A stretch of 64,000 nt of DNA. Origin: Acinetobacter sp. ANC 7912 (GTDB lineage: Bacteria > Pseudomonadota > Gammaproteobacteria > Pseudomonadales > Moraxellaceae). The notes under the pieces were generated by a model that did no database searches, was not told the origin of the DNA, and saw only the letters and a program-made list of their open reading frames with translations. Positions 1 to 7,864 of the stretch are shown one piece after another. The position numbers and the translations under genes were made by a program. Every line of letters starts with the position of its first letter. The first letter of the stretch is position 1. The DNA is taken from the NCBI RefSeq assembly GCF_039862785.1, contig NZ_CP156795.1, forward strand, positions 1,488,001 through 1,552,000, in the 5' to 3' direction.

Positions 1-828
1 GATGCGACGCCGTTGACCTTGGGGCAGGAATTTAGTGGTTATGTTTCTCAGCTAGATCATGGCTTATTACGTCTGGAACAGGCATTACATGGCTTATACG
101 AATTACCTTTAGGTGGTACTGCGGTAGGAACCGGTTTGAATGCGCATCCGGACTATGCAGTAAAAGCAGCACAAACATTGGCAAAGCTAACCGGTTTGCC
201 TTTTGTCACAGCGCCAAACAAGTTTGAAGCTTTGGCAGGTCGTGATGCGGCAGTGTTTGCTTCCGGTGCTTTAAAGACTTTGGCAGTGAGCCTGAACAAG
301 ATTGCCAATGACATTCGTTGGTTAGCTAGTGGTCCACGTTGTGGTTTTGGTGAATTGCGCATTCCTGAAAATGAACCAGGCTCAAGTATTATGCCAGGTA
401 AGGTCAATCCAACCCAAAGCGAAGCCATGACCATGGTGGTAGCACAAGTGCTGGGTAATGATACGACTATTAATGTGGCAGGGGCTTCTGGTAATTTTGA
501 ACTCAATGTTTTTATGCCGGTAATCGCTTTTAATCTGTTGCAGTCGATCCAATTGCTAGGGGATGCATGTAATAGTTTTAATGATAATTGCGCCGTCGGT
601 ATTGAGCCGAATCGTGACAAGATTGAGCATTTCCTGCATGACTCATTAATGCTGGTAACTGCATTGAATCCGGTAATTGGTTATGAAAATGCGGCCAAAG
701 TGGCAAAAACGGCTTATAAAGAAGGTAAGACTTTGAAACAGGTTGCAGTTGAGCTTGGTTTGGTCACTGCTGAGCAGTTTGATGAAGTCGTTCGACCGGA
801 GAAGATGGTTGCACCGAATGTAAAATAA
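1..828 (+). CDS. fumC: Class II fumarate hydratase, 3' part
   Basis: Fumarase C catalyses reversible hydration of fumarate to L-malate in the TCA cycle, as a cytosolic iron-independent homotetramer. The frame is open from base 1 ([14 protein letters not shown]), so the gene begins before the window; about 275 of the roughly 460 residues expected are present. The superfamily signature [11 protein letters not shown] lies at 384-416 and holds the catalytic-loop serine region, and the small C-terminal domain is complete (ends [11 protein letters not shown]). The TTG at base 13 is not a real start. A strong hairpin terminator follows directly. Nothing suggests damage. Confidence 0.95.
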   Translation, partial: DATPLTLGQEFSGYVSQLDHGLLRLEQALHGLYELPLGGTAVGTGLNAHPDYAVKAAQTLAKLTGLPFVTAPNKFEALAGRDAAVFASGALKTLAVSLNKIANDIRWLASGPRCGFGELRIPENEPGSSIMPGKVNPTQSEAMTMVVAQVLGNDTTINVAGASGNFELNVFMPVIAFNLLQSIQLLGDACNSFNDNCAVGIEPNRDKIEHFLHDSLMLVTALNPVIGYENAAKVAKTAYKEGKTLKQVAVELGLVTAEQFDEVVRPEKMVAPNVK

Positions 829-849
829 GCCTGATCTTATTAGCATAGG

Positions 850-875
850 AAAGCCCTCTTAAAGAGGGCTTTTTG
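850..875 (+). terminator. Rho-independent terminator of fumC
   Basis: AAGCCCTCTT and AAGAGGGCTT form a perfect stem followed by TTTT, 20 bases after the fumC stop codon. Confidence 0.85.
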
Positions 876-1064
876 TTTTATAGAGCTGTATAGATACAAA
901 ATTAAATAATATCCGTAACCCTAAGTTTTCGCAGAAAATAGATCCTCTAGCGTGTGGAAATTGATCCAGAAGCTGGAACCATCTATCGCGCAGCTTTTGA
1001 CAGAGATTTGAGCTCAGATTACTAATATAAGTTCCCTGATAATTAGAAAAACGAGGTAAGGGCA

Positions 1065-1238
1065 ATGGTAGATTTTGATGATGATTTTGACATAGAAGAA
1101 CCATATCACGATGATGATGCATACCCAGAGTATGTTGCCAAAAATTGTAATAGCTGCAAGGGAAGTGGCTATGATGTCGTAGATGGTAAACAGTGTGCTG
1201 AATGCCTAGGAAGCGGTAAAGTCAGTAAAATTGAATAA
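1065..1238 (+). CDS. 57-aa DnaJ-like zinc-binding protein
   Basis: Short protein with an acidic N terminus (residues 1-20 rich in D and E) and a C-terminal pair of CxxCxGxG motifs, CNSCKGSG and CAECLGSG, spaced as in one zinc site of the DnaJ central domain. There is no J domain, so it is not a co-chaperone as such; by family knowledge the motif binds one zinc ion and can bind proteins or act in disulfide chemistry. The ATG is preceded by an AGGTAAGGG ribosome site and the gene is followed by its own terminator, which supports a real, monocistronic gene. Function unknown. Confidence 0.7.
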   Translation: MVDFDDDFDIEEPYHDDDAYPEYVAKNCNSCKGSGYDVVDGKQCAECLGSGKVSKIE

Positions 1239-1255
1239 TTCATACCCATCTGTTA

Positions 1256-1280
1256 AGCCCGCTCAATGAGCGGGTTTTTT
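1256..1280 (+). terminator. Terminator of the 57-aa zinc protein gene
   Basis: Stem AGCCCGCTCA/TGAGCGGGTT followed by T6, 18 bases after the stop codon. Confidence 0.8.
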
Positions 1281-1382
1281 ATATGGGTAGAAAACAAAGA
1301 TTAATGTCCAATCACAATTTTTGGATTACTTTAATTCTTAAGATATTTTATGTATTTAACTATATTAAATTTATATATTTGT

Positions 1383-1487
1383 TTGAGTTTTCTATGGTTT
1401 GGCTATAGTGAATACGTTTTTCAACAACCCTAAAATCAGCGCAAAATGATTCAGGGGAAAGCCCACAGTAATTGTGGGCTTTTTTTA
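1383..1487 (+). ncRNA. Possible small RNA with promoter and terminator
   Basis: A possible promoter (TTGAGT at 1383, TATAGT at 1404, spacer 15) is followed within about 70 bases by a strong terminator, AAAGCCCACA gtaa TTGTGGGCTTT plus T run (1458-1487). No credible ORF lies between. The arrangement fits a 70-75-nt sRNA, but the -35 spacing is poor and the hairpin could instead end transcription from upstream. Tentative. Confidence 0.25.
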
Positions 1488-1511
1488 TTGCCGAGAATAA
1501 ATGTGTTGTAA

Positions 1512-1660
1512 AAACAGTCAAAGGAAGGGTTAAAACCTGATTTCTTCATTTCTGTCGTTTGATCGAGCATGAGCTTTATCATATTGTGGTTGAGCATGAT
1601 GTAGAAGTGTTCTTCGGTGAAATTAAACGGTGGGGTGCTGACGAATCTATTAAGCTCTAA
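1512..1660 (+). pseudogene. Remnant of an HExxH metallopeptidase-like gene
   Basis: Two overlapping frames hold a decayed coding fragment. Frame one encodes LKPDFFISVV up to a stop near 1560; frame two then encodes LIEHELYHIVVEHDVEVFFG and ends in IKL plus TAA at 1658. HELYH matches the zinc-binding HExxH motif, and the RPDF...ALIEHEL pattern recalls the putative phage metallopeptidase family. The frame change and lack of a start codon show it is not intact. An antisense frame across the same bases overlaps a terminator and was rejected. Recognition is by motif only. Confidence 0.35.
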
Positions 1661-1849
1661 GAATGCGCCGTTTGTACCTGAATGTATCACTGCGTGTTGT
1701 GGCACAAGTGTTATAAATTGAACATATACAGGACTTTTCCATTAATTTATATAATACTAATTTATTATAATTAAATAACTTATGCCATTTTTTTAGAGGT
1801 GTAGTAATACATAGAATTTAATTTCTACTTTTTATTTGAAATTTAAGAA

Positions 1850-2248
1850 ATGAAGAAATTAACGAAAATTATTGGGGTAATTTTAGGGCTTGGTTTAATT
1901 AATTTTGCAGCGAATGCTCAATATCCAAAAACAAAGGTTCCTAGTGAGATTTGTTACTATTTCAACTCTAAAGATATTCTTGGTGGAAGTTGGAAAGAAG
2001 AGTTATTGGTTTCTAAAAAGAAACTCACTTACAAATAGGCCGCTGCATTTATGAAGAAAAATCATGGCATGTCTGAAATCTACGATATGGAAGAATTGGA
2101 CGAAATTGACTGTGATGCTGCAGTTGTAAGTTATAGCTATGAGCCAGGCTATTTACACTATTACAAGGAGCCTCACGCCCCAGCTAGGGCACAGACTACC
2201 AAAGCCCAAGCTCAAGCAGTTAAAAAATCCAATACCACAGCTAAATGA
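1850..2248 (+). pseudogene. Small secreted protein gene split by an in-frame amber codon
   Basis: ATG at 1850 opens a 62-residue frame with a lysine start, hydrophobic core and ANA cleavage-like site (residues 1-22), i.e. a signal peptide. It stops at TAG (2036-2038), but the same frame then stays open to 2248 for 69 more codons: AAAFMKKNHGMSEIYDMEEL, an acidic stretch, then an Ala/Gln/Lys-rich tail. A single base change (TAG from CAG or AAG) would join them into a 132-residue exported protein. Read as two genes, the second would start at ATG 2051 without a good ribosome site. Most likely a recent nonsense mutation; readthrough is possible. Family not recognised. Confidence 0.5.
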
Positions 2249-2258
2249 TGGTAACTAA

Positions 2259-2289
2259 TAAAGAGATCGGCTAAATGCCGGTCTTTATT
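2259..2289 (+). terminator. Probable terminator
   Basis: Imperfect stem around AGATCGGC and GCCGGTCT followed by TTATT, just after the secreted-protein frame. Confidence 0.5.
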
Positions 2290-2353
2290 GATCCATGTGG
2301 AATAATTTTTAAGCTAAAACCTTTTCTGTAATGAATCTATTATTTAATTAACG

Positions 2354-2381
2354 TTGAATAAGATGTCATAATTGCTAAAAT
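2354..2381 (+). promoter_or_regulatory. Sigma-70-like promoter for the 163-aa gene
   Basis: TTGAAT (2354-2359) and TAAAAT (2376-2381) are separated by 16 bases, giving a start near 2388 and a leader of about 85 bases. Confidence 0.45.
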
Positions 2382-2471
2382 GCACACCGCTTTTTATTAC
2401 AGTTTTGCAAGAATTTTACAAGTGAGAAATTAAGTTTTTGTAAAACAGTATCTTATCTAGGAAAATTTTCA

Positions 2472-2963
2472 ATGCTCGATATTTATTTAATAGATGTTCA
2501 AAAGAAGGTGCAATTCAAGGATTATCCAGGTGAGCATCCTGTTAAATTTATTCTGAACTTTAAGAAGATTTTCCCAAGTGTGATGGAACTGCTGCTTCCT
2601 GTGCTGCCTGAAAATGAAAATCTGGATGAAATGACATGGGAATCCACGTCTGAAGATTTTGAAACTTTCCAGATGTTATTAGCTGGCTGGGGCATTATTG
2701 AGCTGCGTTTAGGGGCGATTAGCCAGTTTAAGGATAAAGCTTTTGCAGACCAATTGATTCGTCAGACACAACAAAAACGTAAGGAATATCAGAAGAAGCA
2801 TCTAAAACTTTCTACAGTCGAACTAGACTATCTGTTTATGCACGATATCCATGCCTTGATCGATGCTGAGCTCATCGAAATTGGTGAGAAATTCTATCTG
2901 CCGACACTGCGTGAACTCTGGAAAGCTAAAGTTCCTGCGAATGTGCTGAATGCAAAACTCTAA
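2472..2963 (+). CDS. Conserved hypothetical protein, 163 aa
   Basis: I do not recognise a characterised family. The protein is soluble, with no signal peptide or membrane segment; residues 95-125 are strongly basic and glutamine-rich (QKRKEYQKKH) and probably helical, and the N terminus looks alpha/beta. It starts at ATG 2472 close after a promoter-like sequence and ends before a clear terminator, so it is a single-gene transcript. Codon use resembles the chromosomal neighbours rather than the AT-rich island genes. Confidence 0.75.
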   Translation: MLDIYLIDVQKKVQFKDYPGEHPVKFILNFKKIFPSVMELLLPVLPENENLDEMTWESTSEDFETFQMLLAGWGIIELRLGAISQFKDKAFADQLIRQTQQKRKEYQKKHLKLSTVELDYLFMHDIHALIDAELIEIGEKFYLPTLRELWKAKVPANVLNAKL

Positions 2964-2989
2964 GCTTTTATTGAAAATTTCATGATTCA

Positions 2990-3018
2990 ATAATCCTCCC
3001 AAGCGGAGGATTATTTTT
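2990..3018 (+). terminator. Terminator of the 163-aa gene
   Basis: Perfect 10-bp stem ATAATCCTCC/GGAGGATTAT, then TTTT. Confidence 0.85.
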
Positions 3019-3123
3019 ACCGGTTGATATAAAAGGTATTTTTGGTTTATATGAAATAGCCTAAGCAAATTAATTTAGGTTATCATTCTGATTTTGCTTT
3101 ATAAAATAGAATACTAGAGGGGT

Positions 3124-3183
3124 ATGTTGGAATCAATTTTGCTTATTTGTATCATGTATATAATTATCAAGAAAATAGCGTAG
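3124..3183 (+). CDS. 19-aa hydrophobic peptide, type I toxin-like
   Basis: The peptide MLESILLICIMYIIIKKIA begins 2-3 bases after a strong AGAGGGG ribosome site and ends at TAG 3181. It is almost entirely aliphatic with a basic C-terminal end, the composition and length of Ibs-type membrane toxins. A -10-like TATAAAAT lies about 20 bases upstream, and a hairpin with T run overlaps the stop codon. No antisense RNA promoter was identified with confidence. It could be a chance frame, but the ribosome site and terminator argue for expression. Confidence 0.4.
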   Translation: MLESILLICIMYIIIKKIA

Positions 3184-3203
3184 CAATCTCAGCTATTTTT
3201 TCT
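3172..3203 (+). terminator. Terminator after the 19-aa peptide
   Basis: AAAATAGC pairs with GCTATTTT across a 12-base loop and runs into T residues. Confidence 0.55.
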
Positions 3204-3316
3204 TAAGGTATACAAAGTCATCCAATCAAGTTGGTTTTTCTTTTGAATAAGAAAAACTTAATAAAATTACTGGATGGTTCAAATTTTCTCGAAGATATAT
3301 CCAAGGATTTTCCATA

Positions 3317-3919
3317 ATGTCGAATCAGTTTTTAGATTTAATTACAAAACGCCGTACTGTATATGCCATTGGCAAGAATGTTTCACAATCTCCTGAGTAC
3401 CTGACTGATTTGATTCAAAATGCAATTAAGCAAAGTCCATCTTCATTTAACTCGCAATCTTCACGTGCTGTGATCCTGTTTAATGGTGAGCATGAAAAAT
3501 TCTGGGGCTTTGTTGCAGACAAATTAAAAAGCTATGTCAAGGATGAAGAGAGTGCAGCAAAAACTACTGCGAAAATGGCAAGCTTTGCGGCAGGCTTCGG
3601 CACTATTTTGTTCTTTGAAGATCAAGAGGTGGTAAAAGGTCTGCAAGCGCAGTTCCCATCTTATGCAGAAAACTTCCCGATCTGGGCAGAGCATTCTACT
3701 GCAATGGCGCAGTTTGCTACCTGGACAGCATTGCACACTGAAGGTTTAGGGGCATCGTTGCAGCATTACAACCCGATTGTTGATGAGCAGGTGCATGCAG
3801 AATGGGAAGTTCCAACAAACTGGAAACTTCGTGCACAGCTGGTATTCGGTTCAGTAGAAGGCGAGTCTCGTGACAAAGACTACATTTCTGACTTGGAGCG
3901 TTTCAAGGTATTCAAATAA
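3317..3919 (+). CDS. Nitroreductase family protein (Frm2/HBN1-like)
   Basis: A 200-residue FMN-dependent nitroreductase-fold protein. The N-terminal motif KRRTVYAIGKN with following QSPSSFNSQSSRAVIL is typical of the fungal Frm2/HBN1 and bacterial YdgI-like branch, where the Arg and the SSFNSQ segment contact the FMN phosphate. The middle (FPIWAEHSTAMAQFATWTALHTEGLGASLQHYNP) is the conserved dimer and flavin-binding helix region. Family members reduce nitro compounds or quinones with NAD(P)H; the physiological substrate cannot be told from sequence. No signal peptide. It stands alone, with an AT-rich leader upstream. Confidence 0.85.
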   Translation: MSNQFLDLITKRRTVYAIGKNVSQSPEYLTDLIQNAIKQSPSSFNSQSSRAVILFNGEHEKFWGFVADKLKSYVKDEESAAKTTAKMASFAAGFGTILFFEDQEVVKGLQAQFPSYAENFPIWAEHSTAMAQFATWTALHTEGLGASLQHYNPIVDEQVHAEWEVPTNWKLRAQLVFGSVEGESRDKDYISDLERFKVFK

Positions 3920-4045
3920 TTTGAAAATCCGGCATCTGCCTGAATTTTTATAGGCAGATGTCATGTATCAAGCGACAAAAAGCACATTCAGAATTATAAA
4001 AATTAGGCTACACTTAGGGCGCATTGAATTTAGAGTAATGACGCC

Positions 4046-4414
4046 ATGTCAAAAAACACCCAGAAACTTTCACCACTTCAAGAACTTATTGCAGAACAGA
4101 AATTACTGTGTGAAGAAGTTGGCTCTACCTATGTTGAAGTGAGTGGGGATGATGTAATTGCTGTGGCTGTCCATACTTTAAATCAGGATCCTATTGTTGG
4201 TATTCGCAAAGCACCAGATATAGCAAGCAAAGTCAGCTGGTATATCTATGGTGGTGAAGAAGTGTCTAGTGATGCAGATTTCGAACTGATGACAGTGCGA
4301 GAATTGCAGGATATCGCGCCAGACGTTCTGCCGTATCTGGCCTTGGAACAAGGCTATCGTTTCATGATCGATGCTGATGATTATGAAGATGTCTGGAAAG
4401 AAGGTCAGGAATGA
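4046..4414 (+). CDS. Imm33-like domain protein
   Basis: A 122-residue acidic cytosolic protein. The C-terminal two thirds (GIRKAP, VSWYIYGGEE, DADFELMTVREL, LPYLALEQGYRFMIDADDYEDVW) matches my knowledge of the Imm33 immunity-protein pattern, in which a WYI.GGE strand is followed by a PYL.L..G.RF...DYEDVW end. Imm33 proteins are predicted antidotes of polymorphic toxins, but many stand-alone copies have no tested role. No toxin gene is adjacent. The stop overlaps the next start (ATGA at 4411), implying translational coupling with the secreted protein that follows. Confidence 0.6.
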   Translation: MSKNTQKLSPLQELIAEQKLLCEEVGSTYVEVSGDDVIAVAVHTLNQDPIVGIRKAPDIASKVSWYIYGGEEVSSDADFELMTVRELQDIAPDVLPYLALEQGYRFMIDADDYEDVWKEGQE

Positions 4415-4806
4415 AGAAGCTTGCTGGTATCATTTGGCTAGGACTTAACGGCGTATTCTTAATGAATTACGCCGTGGCTGAAAGTATGACTCAGGAACAA
4501 TACGACCAGTATATTGCTGACCAGACCCGTATTGTGAATGAAACCAAAGCTGTTCTGGATGAGCCTCATACAGGGGAACAGAAACCCAGCATCAATGCTG
4601 AGCGTCAGGCTCTATGTGACCGTATTCAAGCCTATGAGAATATTTTGAAAGCTTCTCAAGAAAACAGTCAGCTGAATATGGCTTCCATGATGGCTACGAT
4701 TGCCCAGAATTTTCTTGATCGTCAAAATCAGAGCATGAATAGTTCAGGCATGACATCTGGGGTATTTTGTAAGAACAGGGAAGAACAACCTACTGAAGAG
4801 GAATAA
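4411..4806 (+). CDS. Secreted hypothetical protein, 131 aa
   Basis: Residues 1-23 form a signal peptide (KK start, hydrophobic core, AVA cleavage site). The mature part is polar and helical, with two cysteines (CDRIQAY and VFCKNRE) that could pair in the periplasm, and a Glu-rich tail. It starts inside the last codons of the Imm33-like gene, so the two are probably made together. Family not recognised; no lipobox is present. Confidence 0.7.
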   Translation: MKKLAGIIWLGLNGVFLMNYAVAESMTQEQYDQYIADQTRIVNETKAVLDEPHTGEQKPSINAERQALCDRIQAYENILKASQENSQLNMASMMATIAQNFLDRQNQSMNSSGMTSGVFCKNREEQPTEEE

Positions 4807-5303
4807 TCTAAATTATAAATATAAGGCGATCTTTTATTTTTCTATTTAGTAGAACTATATAAAAATAGAAGTGATTAGTGATTTTCCCAGGCATATATCC
4901 ACAAAATTATTAGAATCATTAGTATTTTTAAATATTAATAGGGCGAAACTAAGGTTGGTTTATCTATTAGGTTAAAAAAATAGCCTAAGCTATTTTTTTA
5001 AAGATATAATCAATCTTTTGAGTAAATAATTTGAGTAACTGAATCAAATTATTCCTATATAAATTTAGCTCAATCAGTAGCTATTTATTTTGTGCTATAT
5101 AATTAATTTCATAAATAAAAATTACTTTCATAGCGTGGTCGGATGAGCTTAACTTAACCAGTTTCAAAGTCATTCAGTAGCCTAAGAGATTTTCTTAACT
5201 ATAAAATAGCCTAAGCAGAATTATAATTCTAAATTGGCAACTGATTAATTTCCTGTAAAATTCACACACTAACTCCTAAATAAAGAAATCAGCGGAATTC
5301 GAA
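4807..5303. other. AT-rich intergenic region with a symmetric hairpin
   Basis: No credible gene. The clearest structure is AAAAAAATAGC ctaa GCTATTTTTTT (4974-4999), which can terminate transcription in both directions. The 13-mer AAATAGCCTAAGC occurs here twice (4978, 5204) and once at 3054, with a degenerate copy near 5178. Confidence 0.5.
4974..4999. terminator. Bidirectional terminator
   Basis: Perfect 11-bp stem with CTAA loop, A tract on one side and T tract on the other. Confidence 0.65.
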
Positions 5304-6074
5304 ATGATCCTTAACTATCAATTAACCACTCATGATGACTCACAACTTAGTCCAATGGTCTTCATACATGGTTTATTTGGGAGTTTGAGTAACTTAGGAA
5401 TGCTGGCACGACATTTTTCCAGCCAAAGAGCTGTGATTCAGCTTGATCTACGTAATCATGGTTTATCAGGACATAGTGATGAGCATAATTATGAGCTGAT
5501 GTCACAAGATGTACTAGAAACATTAGATAGCCTGAATATTACAAAATTTGTTGTCGTGGGTCATTCTATGGGCGGAAAAGTTGCGATGAAATTAGCAGAT
5601 CTGGCACGTGATCGGGTAGAGCAACTTGTAGTACTAGATATGACACCAATTAATTATCATGAAAATCATCATGCCGAAATTTTTGAAGCCTTATTTGCTG
5701 TTGAGCGAGCCAATGTTTCCTCACGTCTTGATGCCGCAAAAATCATGCGTGAATATCTGAATGAAGAAATGGTCATTCAATTTTTGCTGAAATCCTTTAA
5801 TAAAGGAACATGGTTGTTTAATGTACAAACTCTTTATAACCATTACCCAGATATTCTGGTTTGGGAAGATATTGAACCTGTGAATACGCTAGCATTGTTT
5901 TTGAGAGGTGGAAATTCATTTTATATTTCTAAACCAGAACATTTTGCTGCGATCGAACATCAATTTTCAAATGCAAAAATAGAACTGATTGAAGATGCTG
6001 GACACTGGTTACATGGTGAAAAGACGGCGCAGGTCTTGGGGCAGATGCAGAATTTTCTGGATGCTCAGTCATAA
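5304..6074 (+). CDS. ybfF: YbfF-like alpha/beta-hydrolase esterase
   Basis: A 256-residue alpha/beta-hydrolase. The HG oxyanion motif is FIHGLFGS (residues 22-29), the nucleophile elbow is GHSMGG (Ser about residue 88), the acid is expected near LRGGNS/ISKPE (about 200-212) and the catalytic His lies in DAGHWLHGE (about 233). This set, plus the LRNHG.S segment, is typical of the YbfF family, which hydrolyses short acyl-thioester and carboxyl-ester substrates in the cytosol. No signal peptide. It is the last ordinary gene before the accessory island. Confidence 0.85.
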   Translation: MILNYQLTTHDDSQLSPMVFIHGLFGSLSNLGMLARHFSSQRAVIQLDLRNHGLSGHSDEHNYELMSQDVLETLDSLNITKFVVVGHSMGGKVAMKLADLARDRVEQLVVLDMTPINYHENHHAEIFEALFAVERANVSSRLDAAKIMREYLNEEMVIQFLLKSFNKGTWLFNVQTLYNHYPDILVWEDIEPVNTLALFLRGGNSFYISKPEHFAAIEHQFSNAKIELIEDAGHWLHGEKTAQVLGQMQNFLDAQS

Positions 6075-6629
6075 AATTTGTTGAGGCTAATGCTTGGTAA
6101 GCAACAGCAACTGGTCTTTATTTGAAATTTGAAGATCTTGAGTTAAGTAGATAAACAACGATGGTCGTTCAGTTAACTAAACTTGTTACTAATAAAAAAC
6201 ATTAAATTCAAATAGATATAATTTATAGGTAAGAAGTTTAGTTAATTATTATTTAATTAAAGTTGTAACTTTTATGAATTATTAACTAATTTTGTATATT
6301 ATATAAACATTATATTTATCAAAACCTTATATGCCGAAAACTTTTATTTCGGAACATGGTTATGACATTGCCAGTTATTGATACAATAAGATGCATCCCA
6401 TTCATCTCTTTTAATCCTGGGCAAATATCTTTATATCTAGAAATTTCCTTCTTTCCAACACTGTAATATATTGCACCATTCTTGTAGTTTTTACGACCGA
6501 ATCTTAATAGATTAGCAATATGTTTACTCTTCATACCACGCTGGGTAGATCGTTTGGCAGCATGGTTAGTTAAACCCAATGAACCGTACCGGGTTTGTCG
6601 GAGAGTCAATATTCTGAGAGACTATCCCG

Positions 6630-6947
6630 ATGACAAAATTAAAATATACCCCTGAAATCAGAGAAAGAGCGGTTCAATTATTGATTGAATCTGAAAAAGA
6701 TTATCCATCGAATTGGGCTGCGATCACCGCTATTGCTCCCAAGATAGGTTGTACTCCTGAAACACTACGTGTTTGGTATCAAAAATATTTAGATAAACAA
6801 AATCCAGTTAAAGTACAGCAGCTTTCAGACCAAGAACGTATCAAACAACTCGAACGCGAAAATAAAGAACTGCAACGCGCCAATGAGATTCTACGTAAAG
6901 CAGCCGCTTTTTTCGCCCAGGCGGAGCTCGACCGCCCACACAAATAA
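6630..6947 (+). CDS. IS3-family transposase OrfA
   Basis: A 105-residue protein with an N-terminal helix-turn-helix (YTPEIRERAVQLL...GCTPETLRVWYQKYL) that binds the element ends, and a C-terminal leucine-rich coiled coil (QLERENKELQRANEILRKAA) for multimerisation. It ends AAFFAQAELDRPHK, the segment that IS51-type OrfA proteins share. A T6C run at 6909-6915 followed by a GGCGG...CCGCC stem is a candidate -1 frameshift site joining it to OrfB. The stop codon overlaps the OrfB ATG (TAATG). Confidence 0.93.
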   Translation: MTKLKYTPEIRERAVQLLIESEKDYPSNWAAITAIAPKIGCTPETLRVWYQKYLDKQNPVKVQQLSDQERIKQLERENKELQRANEILRKAAAFFAQAELDRPHK

Positions 6948-7864
6948 TGGTGGATTTTATCCATAATAATAAAGAGCTGTACGGAGTCGAGGCGATTTGT
7001 AGAATTTTACCGATCGCACCTTCAACCTATTACCGGACTCTAGATCTCTGCGATGAGAAGCATTGCTTCGCAAGGGAACATCGAGCAAAGCGAGATTTAC
7101 ATGACTTGCATCATGCTGAGGAGATTAAACGAATTTGGAAAGAAAGTTCAGGTCGATACGGTGTGCGTAAGGTCTGGCAACAACTGAAACGTGAAGGCTA
7201 TGTGATTGCACGTTGTACAGTTGCTCGATTGATGCAGAAGCTAGGTATACAAGGTGTTTGGCGCGGTAAGAATAAACAAACTACCCGTAGCCGGGATGAC
7301 CAAAAACGGGCAGATGATTTAGTGAAACGTAATTTTAGTGCTGATCATCCAAACCAACTATGGGTCGGTGACTTTACGTATATTCAAACTCATTCAGGCT
7401 GGGTCTATACCGCCTTTATTATTGATGTGTTTTCACGAGCAATTGTTGGATGGAAAGTATCTACACGGATGAATACAGATATGGTGCTCGATGCATTGGA
7501 GCAAGCATTGCATGATCGCGGCATGCCAAAGAATGTGATTCATCATTCCGACAGAGGTGTGCAATATCTTTCCATTCGCTATACCAATCGTTTAGAAGCT
7601 GCAAATTTACGAGCATCAGTCGGTACGACTGGTGATTCATACGATAATGCTTTGGCTGAAACGGTGAATGGCTTATACAAAACAGAGGTGATTGAATATC
7701 TAAAAGCAGATTGGCAAGGTTTAGCAGATGTACAACTTGCGACATTAAATTGGGTAGATTGGTTCAATAAAAAGCGTGTACACAGTGCACTGGGTTATGT
7801 ATCGCCTTTTGAGTTTGAAGCAATGTACTATGATAAGATTAACCCGTTAGGTCAGGTGGCCTAA
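6947..7864 (+). CDS. IS3-family transposase OrfB (DDE integrase)
   Basis: A 305-residue rve-type integrase. The HTH_21-like segment (KESSGRYGVRKVWQQL, about 65-80) precedes the DDE core: Asp in WVGDFTYI, Asp in IHHSDRGVQY and Glu in NALAETVNGLYK, with the conserved HSALGYVSPFEFE end. All catalytic residues are present, so the element looks active. Compared with copy B it carries a 15-bp longer in-frame stretch near 7045 (LCDEKHCFAR) that forms a hairpin at DNA level. Confidence 0.93.
   Translation: MVDFIHNNKELYGVEAICRILPIAPSTYYRTLDLCDEKHCFAREHRAKRDLHDLHHAEEIKRIWKESSGRYGVRKVWQQLKREGYVIARCTVARLMQKLGIQGVWRGKNKQTTRSRDDQKRADDLVKRNFSADHPNQLWVGDFTYIQTHSGWVYTAFIIDVFSRAIVGWKVSTRMNTDMVLDALEQALHDRGMPKNVIHHSDRGVQYLSIRYTNRLEAANLRASVGTTGDSYDNALAETVNGLYKTEVIEYLKADWQGLADVQLATLNWVDWFNKKRVHSALGYVSPFEFEAMYYDKINPLGQVA

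Noticed and set aside
153..620. 155-aa minus-strand frame inside fumC
   Set aside because: Antisense shadow of a well-conserved enzyme gene.
859..1122. 87-aa minus-strand frame
   Set aside because: Overlaps the fumC terminator and the 57-aa zinc gene; no ribosome site or recognisable domain.
1451..1705. 84-aa minus-strand frame
   Set aside because: Runs through a terminator, and the opposite strand carries the HExxH remnant.
3930..3966. CATCTGCCT/AGGCAGATG stem after the nitroreductase gene
   Set aside because: Stable stem but no T run; could be a terminator or chance, not listed as a feature.
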